From positions 1-64,000 of the forward strand of contig NZ_JAWHTD010000005.1 in NCBI RefSeq assembly GCF_032586235.1: a stretch of 64,000 bases of DNA, written 5' to 3'. A program made the position numbers and the translations under genes. Below are positions 27,113-35,344 of the stretch, in pieces. The notes below the pieces were generated by a model that saw only the letters and a list, made by a program, of their open reading frames with translations, was not told the DNA's origin and did not search any database. This DNA comes from Aestuariicoccus sp032586235. GTDB taxonomy: Bacteria > Pseudomonadota > Alphaproteobacteria > Rhodobacterales > Rhodobacteraceae. Position 1 is the first letter of the stretch. Every line of letters starts with the position of its first letter.

Positions 27113-28260
27113 GTCACCATGACCTCGCGCGGGTAATCGGTCAGGTATTCGCAGCCGGTCTCGGTCACCACCACCGAATCGCCGATCCGCCCGGCGGTGA
27201 CACCATCGACCGATATCCCGCCGTCGACGGCGAAGGTCATGCCCGGCTGCAGCACGGTCCTGTCCCCGGCCTTGAGTTCTGGCGCCTCCAGATAGGCCAC
27301 ACCGATGGACCGTCCGGTGCGGTACCCGGTCTGATAGCCCCGCTCGGCATAGACGGCATCCGCGGCGGCGGCGATATCCTGCGCCTCGACCCCCGGCCGG
27401 ATCGCTGCAATTGCGGCCTGTTGCGCGTCGATGGCCGCCTGCTGGACGCGGGCGGCCTCGTCCGTCACGCCCGAGACATGAAACATCCGGTCGAAGCCCA
27501 GCTTGTATTGCTTGAACTGCGCCATGTTGCAGAAGCAGAAATAGACCGGGTCGTAGGCGGCATAGGGTTTGACCGACGCGCGGCGGTGCACCATCGAGGT
27601 GTCGCGCCCGCTTTGCAGGATTTGCAGATTGTGGATGAGCGGCGACACGAAACGCTCCCATCCGCGATCGGTCAGGAACCCCGCCGCGGCGCGCGTGCCC
27701 GCCTCGATCACCGCCAGCGCGCTTTCGTATTCATGCGCCCCTTCCCGGAGCGAGCCCTGGGCAGCGGCCATCATCGCCCCGGCGATCTGTCCCGCCTGCC
27801 GCATCACGTCGATCTCGAAGGGTGACTTGATCATCCGCTGCGCGCCCAGCACCGGGCCGATGTCGCAAAGCGGCACGCCCGGCCATGTGTCATCGAGGAA
27901 ATTGCGCACCAGCGCGGGCAACTGCCGCTTTTCCACCCAGATCGCAGACGGCGCGTCCGGCAGAACCGACGCCAGCGCCCGGCCCCAGCTGTTGGGGCCC
28001 ATATCCTCCCACCGGCGGATATCGCCGACCCAGGTCATTTCGGCGACCATCTCGGATTCCATCAGCGGGGTGATGATCACCGGATCGGCCTCGGCGCGCA
28101 CCACCAGCATGGTGGGCCGCCCGAACTCGATCCCCAGATAGCCCCAGAAGCCGGCCAGATAGGCGATAGAGCTTTCGTCGGTAAAGACCGCCTCGGCGAT
28201 CCCGTCCGCGCGCATCCGTTCCTGTAAGATCGCGGTTCTGTTGCGCGCCTCTGCCAGCAT
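27109..28260 (-). CDS. M24-fold (creatinase/aminopeptidase-like) protein lacking canonical metal ligands
   Basis: 383 residues with an N-terminal creatinase-like domain (YLAGFWGYLGIEFGRPTMLV) and a C-terminal pita-bread domain. In metal-dependent M24 peptidases the second domain carries Asp-Asp-His-Glu-Glu ligands. Here the corresponding segments read YFCFCNMAQF, GYRTGRSIG (no GHG-type His), MTFAVDGGI (Asp for the usual Glu) and RIGDSVVV. This suggests a metal-free enzyme of creatinase or ectoine-hydrolase type, not a prolidase. AGGAGG precedes ATG 28260. It is coupled to the downstream amidohydrolase by an ATGA overlap, which supports a small catabolic module. Substrate unknown. Confidence 0.8.
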   Translation of the reverse strand: MLAEARNRTAILQERMRADGIAEAVFTDESSIAYLAGFWGYLGIEFGRPTMLVVRAEADPVIITPLMESEMVAEMTWVGDIRRWEDMGPNSWGRALASVLPDAPSAIWVEKRQLPALVRNFLDDTWPGVPLCDIGPVLGAQRMIKSPFEIDVMRQAGQIAGAMMAAAQGSLREGAHEYESALAVIEAGTRAAAGFLTDRGWERFVSPLIHNLQILQSGRDTSMVHRRASVKPYAAYDPVYFCFCNMAQFKQYKLGFDRMFHVSGVTDEAARVQQAAIDAQQAAIAAIRPGVEAQDIAAAADAVYAERGYQTGYRTGRSIGVAYLEAPELKAGDRTVLQPGMTFAVDGGISVDGVTAGRIGDSVVVTETGCEYLTDYPREVMVT

Positions 28261-28359
28261 GGTCGATCCTCCTGTGATGAGACCAGCATAGGCCAGCCCG
28301 ACCCCGCGCGAAAAACGCGATGCGACATCGGAGGTCGCGAAACGCCTGTCCTGAAAGAA

Positions 28360-28389
28360 GTTGGCCAAGGCGGCGACGCCTTGGCCAAC
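28360..28389. terminator. Strong hairpin downstream of lpd
   Basis: GTTGGCCAAGGCG (28360-28372) and CGCCTTGGCCAAC (28377-28389) form a perfect 13-bp stem with tetraloop GCGA (TCGC on the minus strand). On the lpd strand it is followed by TTCTTTC, not a clean T-run, so it may end or stabilise the aceE-aceF-lpd transcript. Confidence 0.55.
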
Positions 28390-28432
28390 AATCGGTCTGC
28401 ATAGTCAGGATGGGGTCGGCCCCACCCCTTGA

Positions 28433-30178
28433 TCAATGCTTGCGCTTTTTCGGCGGCATCAGGTCGGTGATCGTGCCTTCGAACATCTCTGCCGCAAAGT
28501 TCACCGTTTCCGACAGCGTCGGGTGCGGGTGGATGGTGTGGCCCAGATCGACCGCATCCGCCCCCATTTCGATGGCAAGCGCCGCTTCGGCGATCAGATC
28601 GCCGGCGTTCGTGCCGACGATGCAGGCGCCGATCAGGCGGTCGTCCTCGGGATCGAAGAGCAGCTTGGTGATGCCCTCGCTGCGCCCGTTGGACAGCGAC
28701 CTGCCCGACGCGGCCCAGGGGAAGACGCCCTTTTCGTACTTGATGCCCTTGGCCTTGGCCTCGGTTTCGGTCAGGCCGCACCAGGCGACCTCGGGGTCGG
28801 TATACGCGACCGATGGGATCAGCTTGGCGTCGAAGAACCGCTTTTCGCCCGCCGCGACCTCTGCCGCGACCTTGCCCTCGTGCACGGCCTTGTGCGCCAG
28901 CATGGGCTGGCCCACCACGTCGCCGATGGCGAAGATATGCGGCACACCGGTGCGCTGCTGGTTGTCGACGGCGATAAAGCCGCGCTCGTCCACCGCGACG
29001 CCGGCCTTTTCCGCGTCGATCAGCTTGCCGTTGGGCTTGCGGCCGACGGACACCAGCACCTTGTCGAAGGTGTCGGTGAAGGTCTCGCCCTTGTCGTCCT
29101 CGAAAGTGACCTTGAGGCCCTTCTTCTGCGCCTCGACCGCCGTCACCTTGGTCTTGAGGAAGATATTCTCATACCGCCCCTCGATGCGCTTGTGCAGAGG
29201 CTTGACGATGTCCTTGTCCGCCCCGGGCATCAGCTGGTCCATGAATTCGACCACGGTGATCTTGGCCCCCAGCGCGTCGTAGACGCAGGCCATCTCCAGC
29301 CCGATGATGCCGCCGCCGAGGACCAGCATCCGCTTGGGAATATCGCGCAGCTCGAGCGCGCCGGTGCTGTCAATCACCCGCTCGTCGTCATGCGGGATGA
29401 AGGGCAGGTTCACCGGTTCGGACCCGGCGGCGATGATGCACTGGTCGAAGCTGACGTTGGTCTTGCCGCCGTCGCCCACGACCTCGATCATGTTGGGCCC
29501 GGTGAAAGTGCCGTAGCCCTGCACGACCTGCACCTTGCGGCCCTTGGCAAGACCGCCAAGGCCACCGGTCAGCTGACCTACGACGCCGTCCTTGAACTTG
29601 CGCAGCTCATCAAGATCGACCTTGGGCTTGGAAAAGCTGACGCCATGCGCGCCCATCTCCTCGGCCTCGGTGATGACCTTGGCCACGTGCAGCAGCGCCT
29701 TGGAAGGAATGCAGCCGACGTTGAGGCAGACCCCGCCCAGATTCGGGTATTTCTCGATCAGGACGACCTTCTTGCCCAGGTCGGCGGCGCGAAAGGCCGC
29801 GGTGTAGCCGCCGGGGCCGGAACCCAGCACGACCACCTCGGCATGCACATCGCCCTTGCCGGCGGCCGTGCCGGTGGCGGCGACCGCCTTGGGGGCTTCG
29901 GCGGGTGCCTCCTCGGCCCCTTTCTGGGCCTCCTCGGCACCGGCGGCGTCGGCGCTTTCGACCACCATGATCACGGTGCCTTCGCTGACCTTGTCGCCTT
30001 CGCTCACCTTGATCTCGGTGATCTTGCCGGCGGCCGGAGAGGGCACCTCCATCGTAGCCTTGTCGGATTCCAGTTCGATCAGCGGATCCTCTGCGGCGAT
30101 CGTGTCGCCGACGCTGACAAGGATGCTGACCACGGGCACATCGGTGAAATCGCCGATATCGGGAACCTTGATGTCCAT
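28433..30178 (-). CDS. lpd: Dihydrolipoyl dehydrogenase (E3) with N-terminal lipoyl domain
   Basis: 581 residues, about 110 longer than standard E3 because of an N-terminal lipoyl domain (1-80, lysine in ELESDKATMEVPS) and an Ala/Glu/Pro linker (about 80-115). Then comes the FAD disulfide oxidoreductase: VLGSGPGGYTAAF, redox Cys pair in GGVCLNVGCIPSK, VLGGGIIGLEMA for NAD, and the C-terminal HIHPHPTLSE-like motif (here HTIHPHPTLSE). It reoxidises dihydrolipoyl E2 of pyruvate dehydrogenase. GGGAGG precedes ATG 30178. It is 14 bases after aceF. The lipoyl domain is nearly the same as that of aceF, so one was probably copied from the other. Confidence 0.95.
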   Translation of the reverse strand: MDIKVPDIGDFTDVPVVSILVSVGDTIAAEDPLIELESDKATMEVPSPAAGKITEIKVSEGDKVSEGTVIMVVESADAAGAEEAQKGAEEAPAEAPKAVAATGTAAGKGDVHAEVVVLGSGPGGYTAAFRAADLGKKVVLIEKYPNLGGVCLNVGCIPSKALLHVAKVITEAEEMGAHGVSFSKPKVDLDELRKFKDGVVGQLTGGLGGLAKGRKVQVVQGYGTFTGPNMIEVVGDGGKTNVSFDQCIIAAGSEPVNLPFIPHDDERVIDSTGALELRDIPKRMLVLGGGIIGLEMACVYDALGAKITVVEFMDQLMPGADKDIVKPLHKRIEGRYENIFLKTKVTAVEAQKKGLKVTFEDDKGETFTDTFDKVLVSVGRKPNGKLIDAEKAGVAVDERGFIAVDNQQRTGVPHIFAIGDVVGQPMLAHKAVHEGKVAAEVAAGEKRFFDAKLIPSVAYTDPEVAWCGLTETEAKAKGIKYEKGVFPWAASGRSLSNGRSEGITKLLFDPEDDRLIGACIVGTNAGDLIAEAALAIEMGADAVDLGHTIHPHPTLSETVNFAAEMFEGTITDLMPPKKRKH

Positions 30179-30192
30179 TTTACTGACCTCCC

Positions 30193-31476
30193 TTACCACA
30201 TCAGCTTGCGCATATCGCCAAGCAGCGTCTTGAGCGTCACGCAGAAGCGCGCGGCCAGGGCGCCATCGACGGCACGGTGGTCATAGCTGAGCGACAAGGG
30301 CTGCATCAGGCGCGGCACGAAGTCCTCGCCGTTCCAGACCGGCGCAATCTTGGAGCGCGTGAGGCCCAGGATCGCCACCTCTGGCGCGTTGACGATGGGG
30401 GTGAAGGACGTCCCGCCGATCCCGCCGAGCGACGAGATGGTGAAGGTCGCGCCCTGCATATCCGCCGATTTCAGCTTGCCGTCGCGGGCGGCGGCGGAAA
30501 GCTCCATCAGCTCCTTGGAGATCTCGACGATCCCCTTGCGGTCGGCATCCTTGATCACCGGCACCATCAGCCCGTTGGGCGTGTCCGCTGCGAAACCGAT
30601 GTTGTAGAAATCCTTCTTGATCAGCTTGTCGCCGTCCGGATGGATCGAGCTGTTGAACTCCCAATGGGTCTTCAGCGCCGAGACCGAGGCCTTGATCACA
30701 AAAGACAGCAGCGTCACGCGATAGCCCTGCTCCTTGGCCATCCCGTCCATCTCTTTGCGGTAGGCGTCGAGATCGGTGATGTCGGCCTCGTCGTTATGGG
30801 TGACATGCGGGATGTTCAGCCAGGACCGGTGCAGCGCGGGGCCCGAGATCTTCTTGATCCGGGGCATGTCGACCTCTTCGATGGGGCCGAACTTGCTGAA
30901 ATCGACGGCGGGGATCGGCGGGATGCCCATGCCGCCCTGCACGGCCGCGCCGCCACCGGCGGCCGGGGCCACCTGGGCCTTGAGCGCCTTCTCGACATCC
31001 TCGCGCAGGATGCGGCCCTTGCGGCCGGTGCCGTTTACGGTGTTCAGATCGACCTCGACCCGGCGGGCATAGGCGCGCACCGAAGGCGAGGCATGGACGC
31101 GGGAAAACCCGGCGTCGGTCACTGCGGCCGCAGCGGCAGGGGCCGGAGCGGGCGCCGGTGCCGGGCTTGATCCGGCACCTCCCGCGGGCGCAGCTTCGGC
31201 CTTGGGGGCCTCTTTCGGCGCGTCCTCGGCGGCCGCCCCGCCCGAGGCTTCGACGATCAGGATAACCGCGCCTTCGCTGACCTTGTCGCCTTCGCTGACC
31301 TTGATTTCCTTGACCACACCGGCGTGGCTCGACGGCACTTCCATCGTCGCCTTGTCGGATTCCAGTTCGACGATCGGGTCTTCCTCGGCGATGGTATCGC
31401 CGACGCTGACCAGCACGGACACCACCGGCACGTCGGTGAAATCGCCGATGTCGGGAACTTTGATTTCGGTTGTCAT
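30193..31476 (-). CDS. aceF: Pyruvate dehydrogenase dihydrolipoyl acetyltransferase (E2)
   Basis: 427 residues: one lipoyl domain (1-82, lipoyl Lys in ELESDKATMEVPS), an Ala/Pro-rich linker, a peripheral-subunit-binding domain (HASPSVRAYARR ... GRKGRILREDVEKAL, about 128-165) and a catalytic acetyltransferase domain ending with YDHRAVDGALAARF (catalytic His and Asp). It transfers the acetyl group to CoA and forms the core of the complex. It lies between aceE (24-base gap) and lpd, all co-transcribed. Confidence 0.95.
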   Translation of the reverse strand: MTTEIKVPDIGDFTDVPVVSVLVSVGDTIAEEDPIVELESDKATMEVPSSHAGVVKEIKVSEGDKVSEGAVILIVEASGGAAAEDAPKEAPKAEAAPAGGAGSSPAPAPAPAPAAAAAVTDAGFSRVHASPSVRAYARRVEVDLNTVNGTGRKGRILREDVEKALKAQVAPAAGGGAAVQGGMGIPPIPAVDFSKFGPIEEVDMPRIKKISGPALHRSWLNIPHVTHNDEADITDLDAYRKEMDGMAKEQGYRVTLLSFVIKASVSALKTHWEFNSSIHPDGDKLIKKDFYNIGFAADTPNGLMVPVIKDADRKGIVEISKELMELSAAARDGKLKSADMQGATFTISSLGGIGGTSFTPIVNAPEVAILGLTRSKIAPVWNGEDFVPRLMQPLSLSYDHRAVDGALAARFCVTLKTLLGDMRKLMW

Positions 31477-31500
31477 ACTTCTGTCTCCTCGTTCCCGCCG

Positions 31501-34155
31501 TTACACCAGACGCGGGTTCGGCTTGCCGCCGTCGATGTCATATTTCTGAATGGCCTTTTCCACGTCCTTTTCGGACAGCACGCCCTCGCGGTACAAATCC
31601 ACGACGGCCGCCGCCGCGATGTGGTTGGCATCCACCTCGAAGAACCGCCGCAGGTTCACACGGCTGTCGGACCGGCCAAAGCCGTCGGTGCCCAGCACCG
31701 TGTACCGCTGGGGCACAAAGCCGCGGATCTGCTCGGCGAAGTTCTTCATATAGTCGGTGGCCGCGATCACCGGGCCTTTGACCCCGTCGAGCTGCTGGGT
31801 GACGTAGGGCACCCGCTGTTCGGCGGTCGGGTTCAGGCGGTTGTGGCGCGCGCAGTCCTGACCGTCGCGGGCCAGCTCGTTAAAGCTGGTGGCCGACCAG
31901 ATGTCCGAGGTCACGCCAAAGTCTTCCTTCAGCATCTCGGCCGCCTTGATCGCCTGCACCAGGATCGTGCCCGACCCCATCAGGTTGACGTGCTTCTTGC
32001 CCGGACGCGGGGTCTTCGACATCCGGTAAAGACCCTTGATGATGCCCTCCTCGGCGCCCATCGGCATTTCGGGATGCTGATAATTCTCGTTCATCAGGGT
32101 CAGGTAGAAGAACACGTCCTCCTGATCCTCATACATCCGCTTGAGCCCGTGCTGCACGATCACCGCAACCTCGTAGCTGAAGGTCGGGTCGTAGCTGATG
32201 CAGTTGGGGATGGTGCCCGCCAGGATGTGGCTGTGCCCGTCCTCATGCTGGAGCCCCTCGCCGTTCAGCGTGGTGCGCCCCGCCGTGCCACCCAGCATGA
32301 AGCCGCGCGCGCGGCTGTCGCCAGCGGCCCAGGCCAGATCGCCGATCCGCTGAAAGCCGAACATCGAGTAATAGATGTAGAACGGGATCATCGGAACGCC
32401 GTGGGTCGAGTACGACGTCGCCGCCGCGATCCAGTCGGCCATCGCGCCCGCCTCGTTGATGCCTTCCTGAAGCACCTGACCGTCGGCGCTTTCCTTGTAG
32501 AACATCATCTGGTCGCGGTCCTGCGGGGTATAGTTCTGCCCCAGCGGGTTGTAGATGCCGACCGACCGGAACAGCCCCTCCATCCCGAAGGTGCGGGATT
32601 CGTCCGGCACGATCGGGACCACGTTCTTGCCGATCTTCTTGTCGCGCAGCAGCGTGGTCAGGATGCGCACGAAGGCCATGGTTGTGCTGATCTCGCGGTC
32701 GCCCGTCGATTCCAGCTGGCCCTTGAACTTGTCCAGCCCGGGGATTTCCAGCGCATCGACCTTGCTGTCGCGCTTGGGGAAGCTGCCGCCCAGTTCCTTG
32801 CGCCGCTCGGCCAGATAGGCCTTTTGCGCGTTGTTCAGCGTCACAAAGGGCGCCTTGGGAAGGTCGGCGTCGTCCACCGGGATCTTGAACCGGTCGCGCA
32901 TGGCGCGCAGCTGGTCCTCTTGCATCTTCTTTTGCTGGTGGGTGGTGTTCTGGCCTTCGCCGGCGGTGCCCATGCCGTAGCCCTTGACCGTCTTGACCAG
33001 AATGCAGGTCGGCTGGCCTTGGGTCTTGGTTGCGCGCAGGAAGGCGTTGTAGACCTTCTTGGGATCGTGCCCGCCGCGCCGCAGCGCCCAGATCTGATCG
33101 TCGGTCATGTCCTCGACCAGCGCCGCGGTCTCAGGGTATTTGCCGAAGAAATGCTCGCGGATATAGGCGCCGTCCTTCGACTTGAAGGTTTGATAATCGC
33201 CGTCCAGCGTTTCGTTCATAAGCTGGCGCAGCTTGCCGCTGGTGTCCTTTTCCAGCAGTTCGTCCCAGCCCTTGCCCCAGAGCAGCTTGATCACATCCCA
33301 GCCCGCGCCGCGAAACTCGCCCTCAAGCTCCTGCACGATCTTCGAGTTGCCGCGCACCGGGCCGTCGAGCCGCTGCAGGTTGCAGTTGACCACGAAGATC
33401 AGGTTGTCGAGCTTTTCCCGCGCCGCGAGGCTGATCGCGCCCAGGCTTTCTGGTTCGTCCATCTCGCCGTCGCCGAGGAAGACCCAGACCTTGCGGTCGC
33501 CCGCGTCGATCAGGCCGCGGTTGTGCATGTATTTCATGAACCGCGCCTGGTAGATCGCCATCAGTGGCCCCAGGCCCATCGAAACGGTCGGGAACTGCCA
33601 GTAGTCCGGCATCAGCCAGGGGTGCGGATAGGAACTCAGGCCACCGCCATTGACCTCGGACCGGAACGCCTCGAGCTGGTCCTGGCTGATGCGGCCCTCC
33701 ATGAAGGACCGCGCGTAAATGCCGGGCACCACATGGCCCTGAAAGAACACCAGATCGCCGCCGTGGATCGCCGACTTGGCGCGCCAGAAATGGTTGAGCC
33801 CCACGTCGTAAAGCGCCGCCGACGACGCGAACGAGGCGATATGCCCGCCGTATTCGGAAGATTCCTTGTTGCGCCGCACAACCGTGGCCATGGCGTTCCA
33901 ACGGTTGATCGTGCGGATCCGCCACTCCATTTCGTAATCGCCGGGCATGGGGACCTCGTCATCCGGCGAGATCGTGTTCTGATACGGCGTCGTGGCCGAG
34001 AACGGCAGCCGCGCACCGGCGGCGCGGGCCTGCTGCACGGCCTTGTCGAGAAGATAATGCGCGCGGTCGGCGCCGTCGCGCAGGATCACATCCTCGATTG
34101 CATCCTGCCATTCCTGGGATTCCGTCGGATCGATATCCTGGGGATTGTCTGTCAT
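31501..34155 (-). CDS. aceE: Pyruvate dehydrogenase E1 component, homodimeric type
   Basis: 884 residues, the length of single-chain E1 (AceE) that decarboxylates pyruvate on thiamine diphosphate and acetylates E2. The ThDP motif is visible as GDGEMDEPES ... NLIFVVNCNLQRLDG, with SYPHPWLMPDYWQFPTVSMG upstream. ATG 34155 follows AGAGGGAC and gives MTDNPQDIDPTESQEWQDA, the usual N-terminus. It leads the aceE-aceF-lpd operon. Homodimeric E1 in place of alpha/beta E1 in this family is notable, as many alphaproteobacteria use pdhAB. A perfect palindrome in the leader suggests repressor control. Confidence 0.95.
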   Translation of the reverse strand: MTDNPQDIDPTESQEWQDAIEDVILRDGADRAHYLLDKAVQQARAAGARLPFSATTPYQNTISPDDEVPMPGDYEMEWRIRTINRWNAMATVVRRNKESSEYGGHIASFASSAALYDVGLNHFWRAKSAIHGGDLVFFQGHVVPGIYARSFMEGRISQDQLEAFRSEVNGGGLSSYPHPWLMPDYWQFPTVSMGLGPLMAIYQARFMKYMHNRGLIDAGDRKVWVFLGDGEMDEPESLGAISLAAREKLDNLIFVVNCNLQRLDGPVRGNSKIVQELEGEFRGAGWDVIKLLWGKGWDELLEKDTSGKLRQLMNETLDGDYQTFKSKDGAYIREHFFGKYPETAALVEDMTDDQIWALRRGGHDPKKVYNAFLRATKTQGQPTCILVKTVKGYGMGTAGEGQNTTHQQKKMQEDQLRAMRDRFKIPVDDADLPKAPFVTLNNAQKAYLAERRKELGGSFPKRDSKVDALEIPGLDKFKGQLESTGDREISTTMAFVRILTTLLRDKKIGKNVVPIVPDESRTFGMEGLFRSVGIYNPLGQNYTPQDRDQMMFYKESADGQVLQEGINEAGAMADWIAAATSYSTHGVPMIPFYIYYSMFGFQRIGDLAWAAGDSRARGFMLGGTAGRTTLNGEGLQHEDGHSHILAGTIPNCISYDPTFSYEVAVIVQHGLKRMYEDQEDVFFYLTLMNENYQHPEMPMGAEEGIIKGLYRMSKTPRPGKKHVNLMGSGTILVQAIKAAEMLKEDFGVTSDIWSATSFNELARDGQDCARHNRLNPTAEQRVPYVTQQLDGVKGPVIAATDYMKNFAEQIRGFVPQRYTVLGTDGFGRSDSRVNLRRFFEVDANHIAAAAVVDLYREGVLSEKDVEKAIQKYDIDGGKPNPRLV

Positions 34156-34197
34156 AGTCCCTCTTCTTCCTGTCTTGCGCCCCCGTGGCGCTATATT

Positions 34198-34215
34198 TGG
34201 TTTAGGCCTAAACCA
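34198..34215. promoter_or_regulatory. Perfect 18-bp palindrome in the aceE leader (candidate operator)
   Basis: TGGTTTAGGCCTAAACCA is a perfect inverted repeat 43 bases before the aceE start. A related, weaker copy lies about 155 bases further upstream. Symmetry and position fit a dimeric repressor, identity unknown. Confidence 0.6.
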
Positions 34216-34352
34216 TTCTTTCCCGGCCTGCGATGCGTCATCGGGTCTACCCAATTTCCGCAGCACGTCCCGGCGGTCAACGCGTGCCTAGCAGCTTGGG
34301 TTCCCCCGCGGCAGGCATGCCGCTGCATACCGTCCATGCACTGAGGGCATGA

Positions 34353-34376
34353 ATATTGTTCAGCCTTAAACGATAT
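34353..34376. promoter_or_regulatory. Second, degenerate copy of the aceE palindrome
   Basis: The core GTTCAGCCTTAAAC (34358-34371) matches 11 of 14 bases of GTTTAGGCCTAAAC and is flanked by symmetric ATAT arms. With the perfect copy it forms a possible pair of operator sites across the aceE promoter region (34216-34352 shows no gene). Confidence 0.45.
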
Positions 34377-34414
34377 TTCACCAAGCCCGATTCGTCCGCC
34401 ATATTACTACGCAC

Positions 34415-35341
34415 TCAGCCGGATTGGCCGGCGATCTGGCGCCAGACCCGTGCGGCGAGGGCGTAATCGCCGGCGGCCATGCCGCGGAACATGAAGGCCC
34501 GCGGCCCGGGCCGCAGCGGCACATCGCGGCTGAGCAGCCCGGTCAGGTCGTCGGTGATTTGCCCGGCGGGCACCACCGGTTCGGGCATCGACAGCTCTTG
34601 ATCGACATCGTCGACCACGACGGTCCGGAACGCGGCGCGCCCTTCGGGAATCCAGGGCTTGGCCGCGTCGGTGACGATGGCCAGCGATCCCGGCTTCATC
34701 AGCCGCGCGTCCAGAAACGGCTCGCCGCTGTAGGTGATCGGGATCGAGGTGACGACGATATCGGCATCCTCCAGCGCCTCCTCGGGGCGCTCGCAGACCT
34801 TCGCCGCCATCCCCAGGCCGTTGGCCATGCCGCAAAGCCGGTCGATGTTTTCCTGCCCCCTCCCATAGGCGCGCAGCTCGCGCAAAGGGAAAAGCCCGGC
34901 GAAAAGCTCGAGATGGCTGCGCGCCTGCAGACCGCAGCCGACAAAGCTGATGACCCCGGCCTTGGGATCGGCCATCCGCCGCGCGGCGGCGCCGCTAAGC
35001 CCGGCGGTGCGCACGCCGGTGATCCATTCGGAATCCATCACCGCCAGCAGCACACCGCTATGGGCGTCCAGCACCATGATCGCCCCGGTGATCGATGGCA
35101 GGCCACGGCCGGGGTTGTCGGGGCAGACCGTCACCGCCTTGACCACGGTCACCTCGCCCGAGGCCAGCGTGGTCATCATGTAGCGCCCGTCGCCGGGCTG
35201 GAGCGCCGATTTGGGCGTGGTCAACAGACGACCCGCCGCCTTGTCGCGGATCGCGTCCTCGATACAGGCGACGACGTCAGACGGGGTGATCCCCAAAGCG
35301 CGCAAATCGTCATCGGTCAGAACGCGCGGGGCAAAGGGCAT
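34415..35341 (-). CDS. Ornithine cyclodeaminase/mu-crystallin family protein
   Basis: 308 residues, NAD-binding OCD fold: substrate-side MMTTLASGEVTVVKAVTVCP (Lys in VVKAV), LAVMDSEWITGVRTAGLSG, and Rossmann motif ISFVGCGLQARSHLE. The family includes ornithine cyclodeaminase, alanine dehydrogenase, pyrroline-2-carboxylate reductase and iminosuccinate reductase; context does not choose between them. It is 3 bases after rmuC's end on the opposite reading order, so it is the distal gene of the mutL-rmuC unit and ends before the aceE leader. Confidence 0.85.
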   Translation of the reverse strand: MPFAPRVLTDDDLRALGITPSDVVACIEDAIRDKAAGRLLTTPKSALQPGDGRYMMTTLASGEVTVVKAVTVCPDNPGRGLPSITGAIMVLDAHSGVLLAVMDSEWITGVRTAGLSGAAARRMADPKAGVISFVGCGLQARSHLELFAGLFPLRELRAYGRGQENIDRLCGMANGLGMAAKVCERPEEALEDADIVVTSIPITYSGEPFLDARLMKPGSLAIVTDAAKPWIPEGRAAFRTVVVDDVDQELSMPEPVVPAGQITDDLTGLLSRDVPLRPGPRAFMFRGMAAGDYALAARVWRQIAGQSG

Positions 35342-35344
35342 GGG

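Noticed and set aside
31324..34344. 1006-residue plus-strand frame opposite aceE
   Set aside because: Antisense of a fully recognisable AceE; no domains or start signals.
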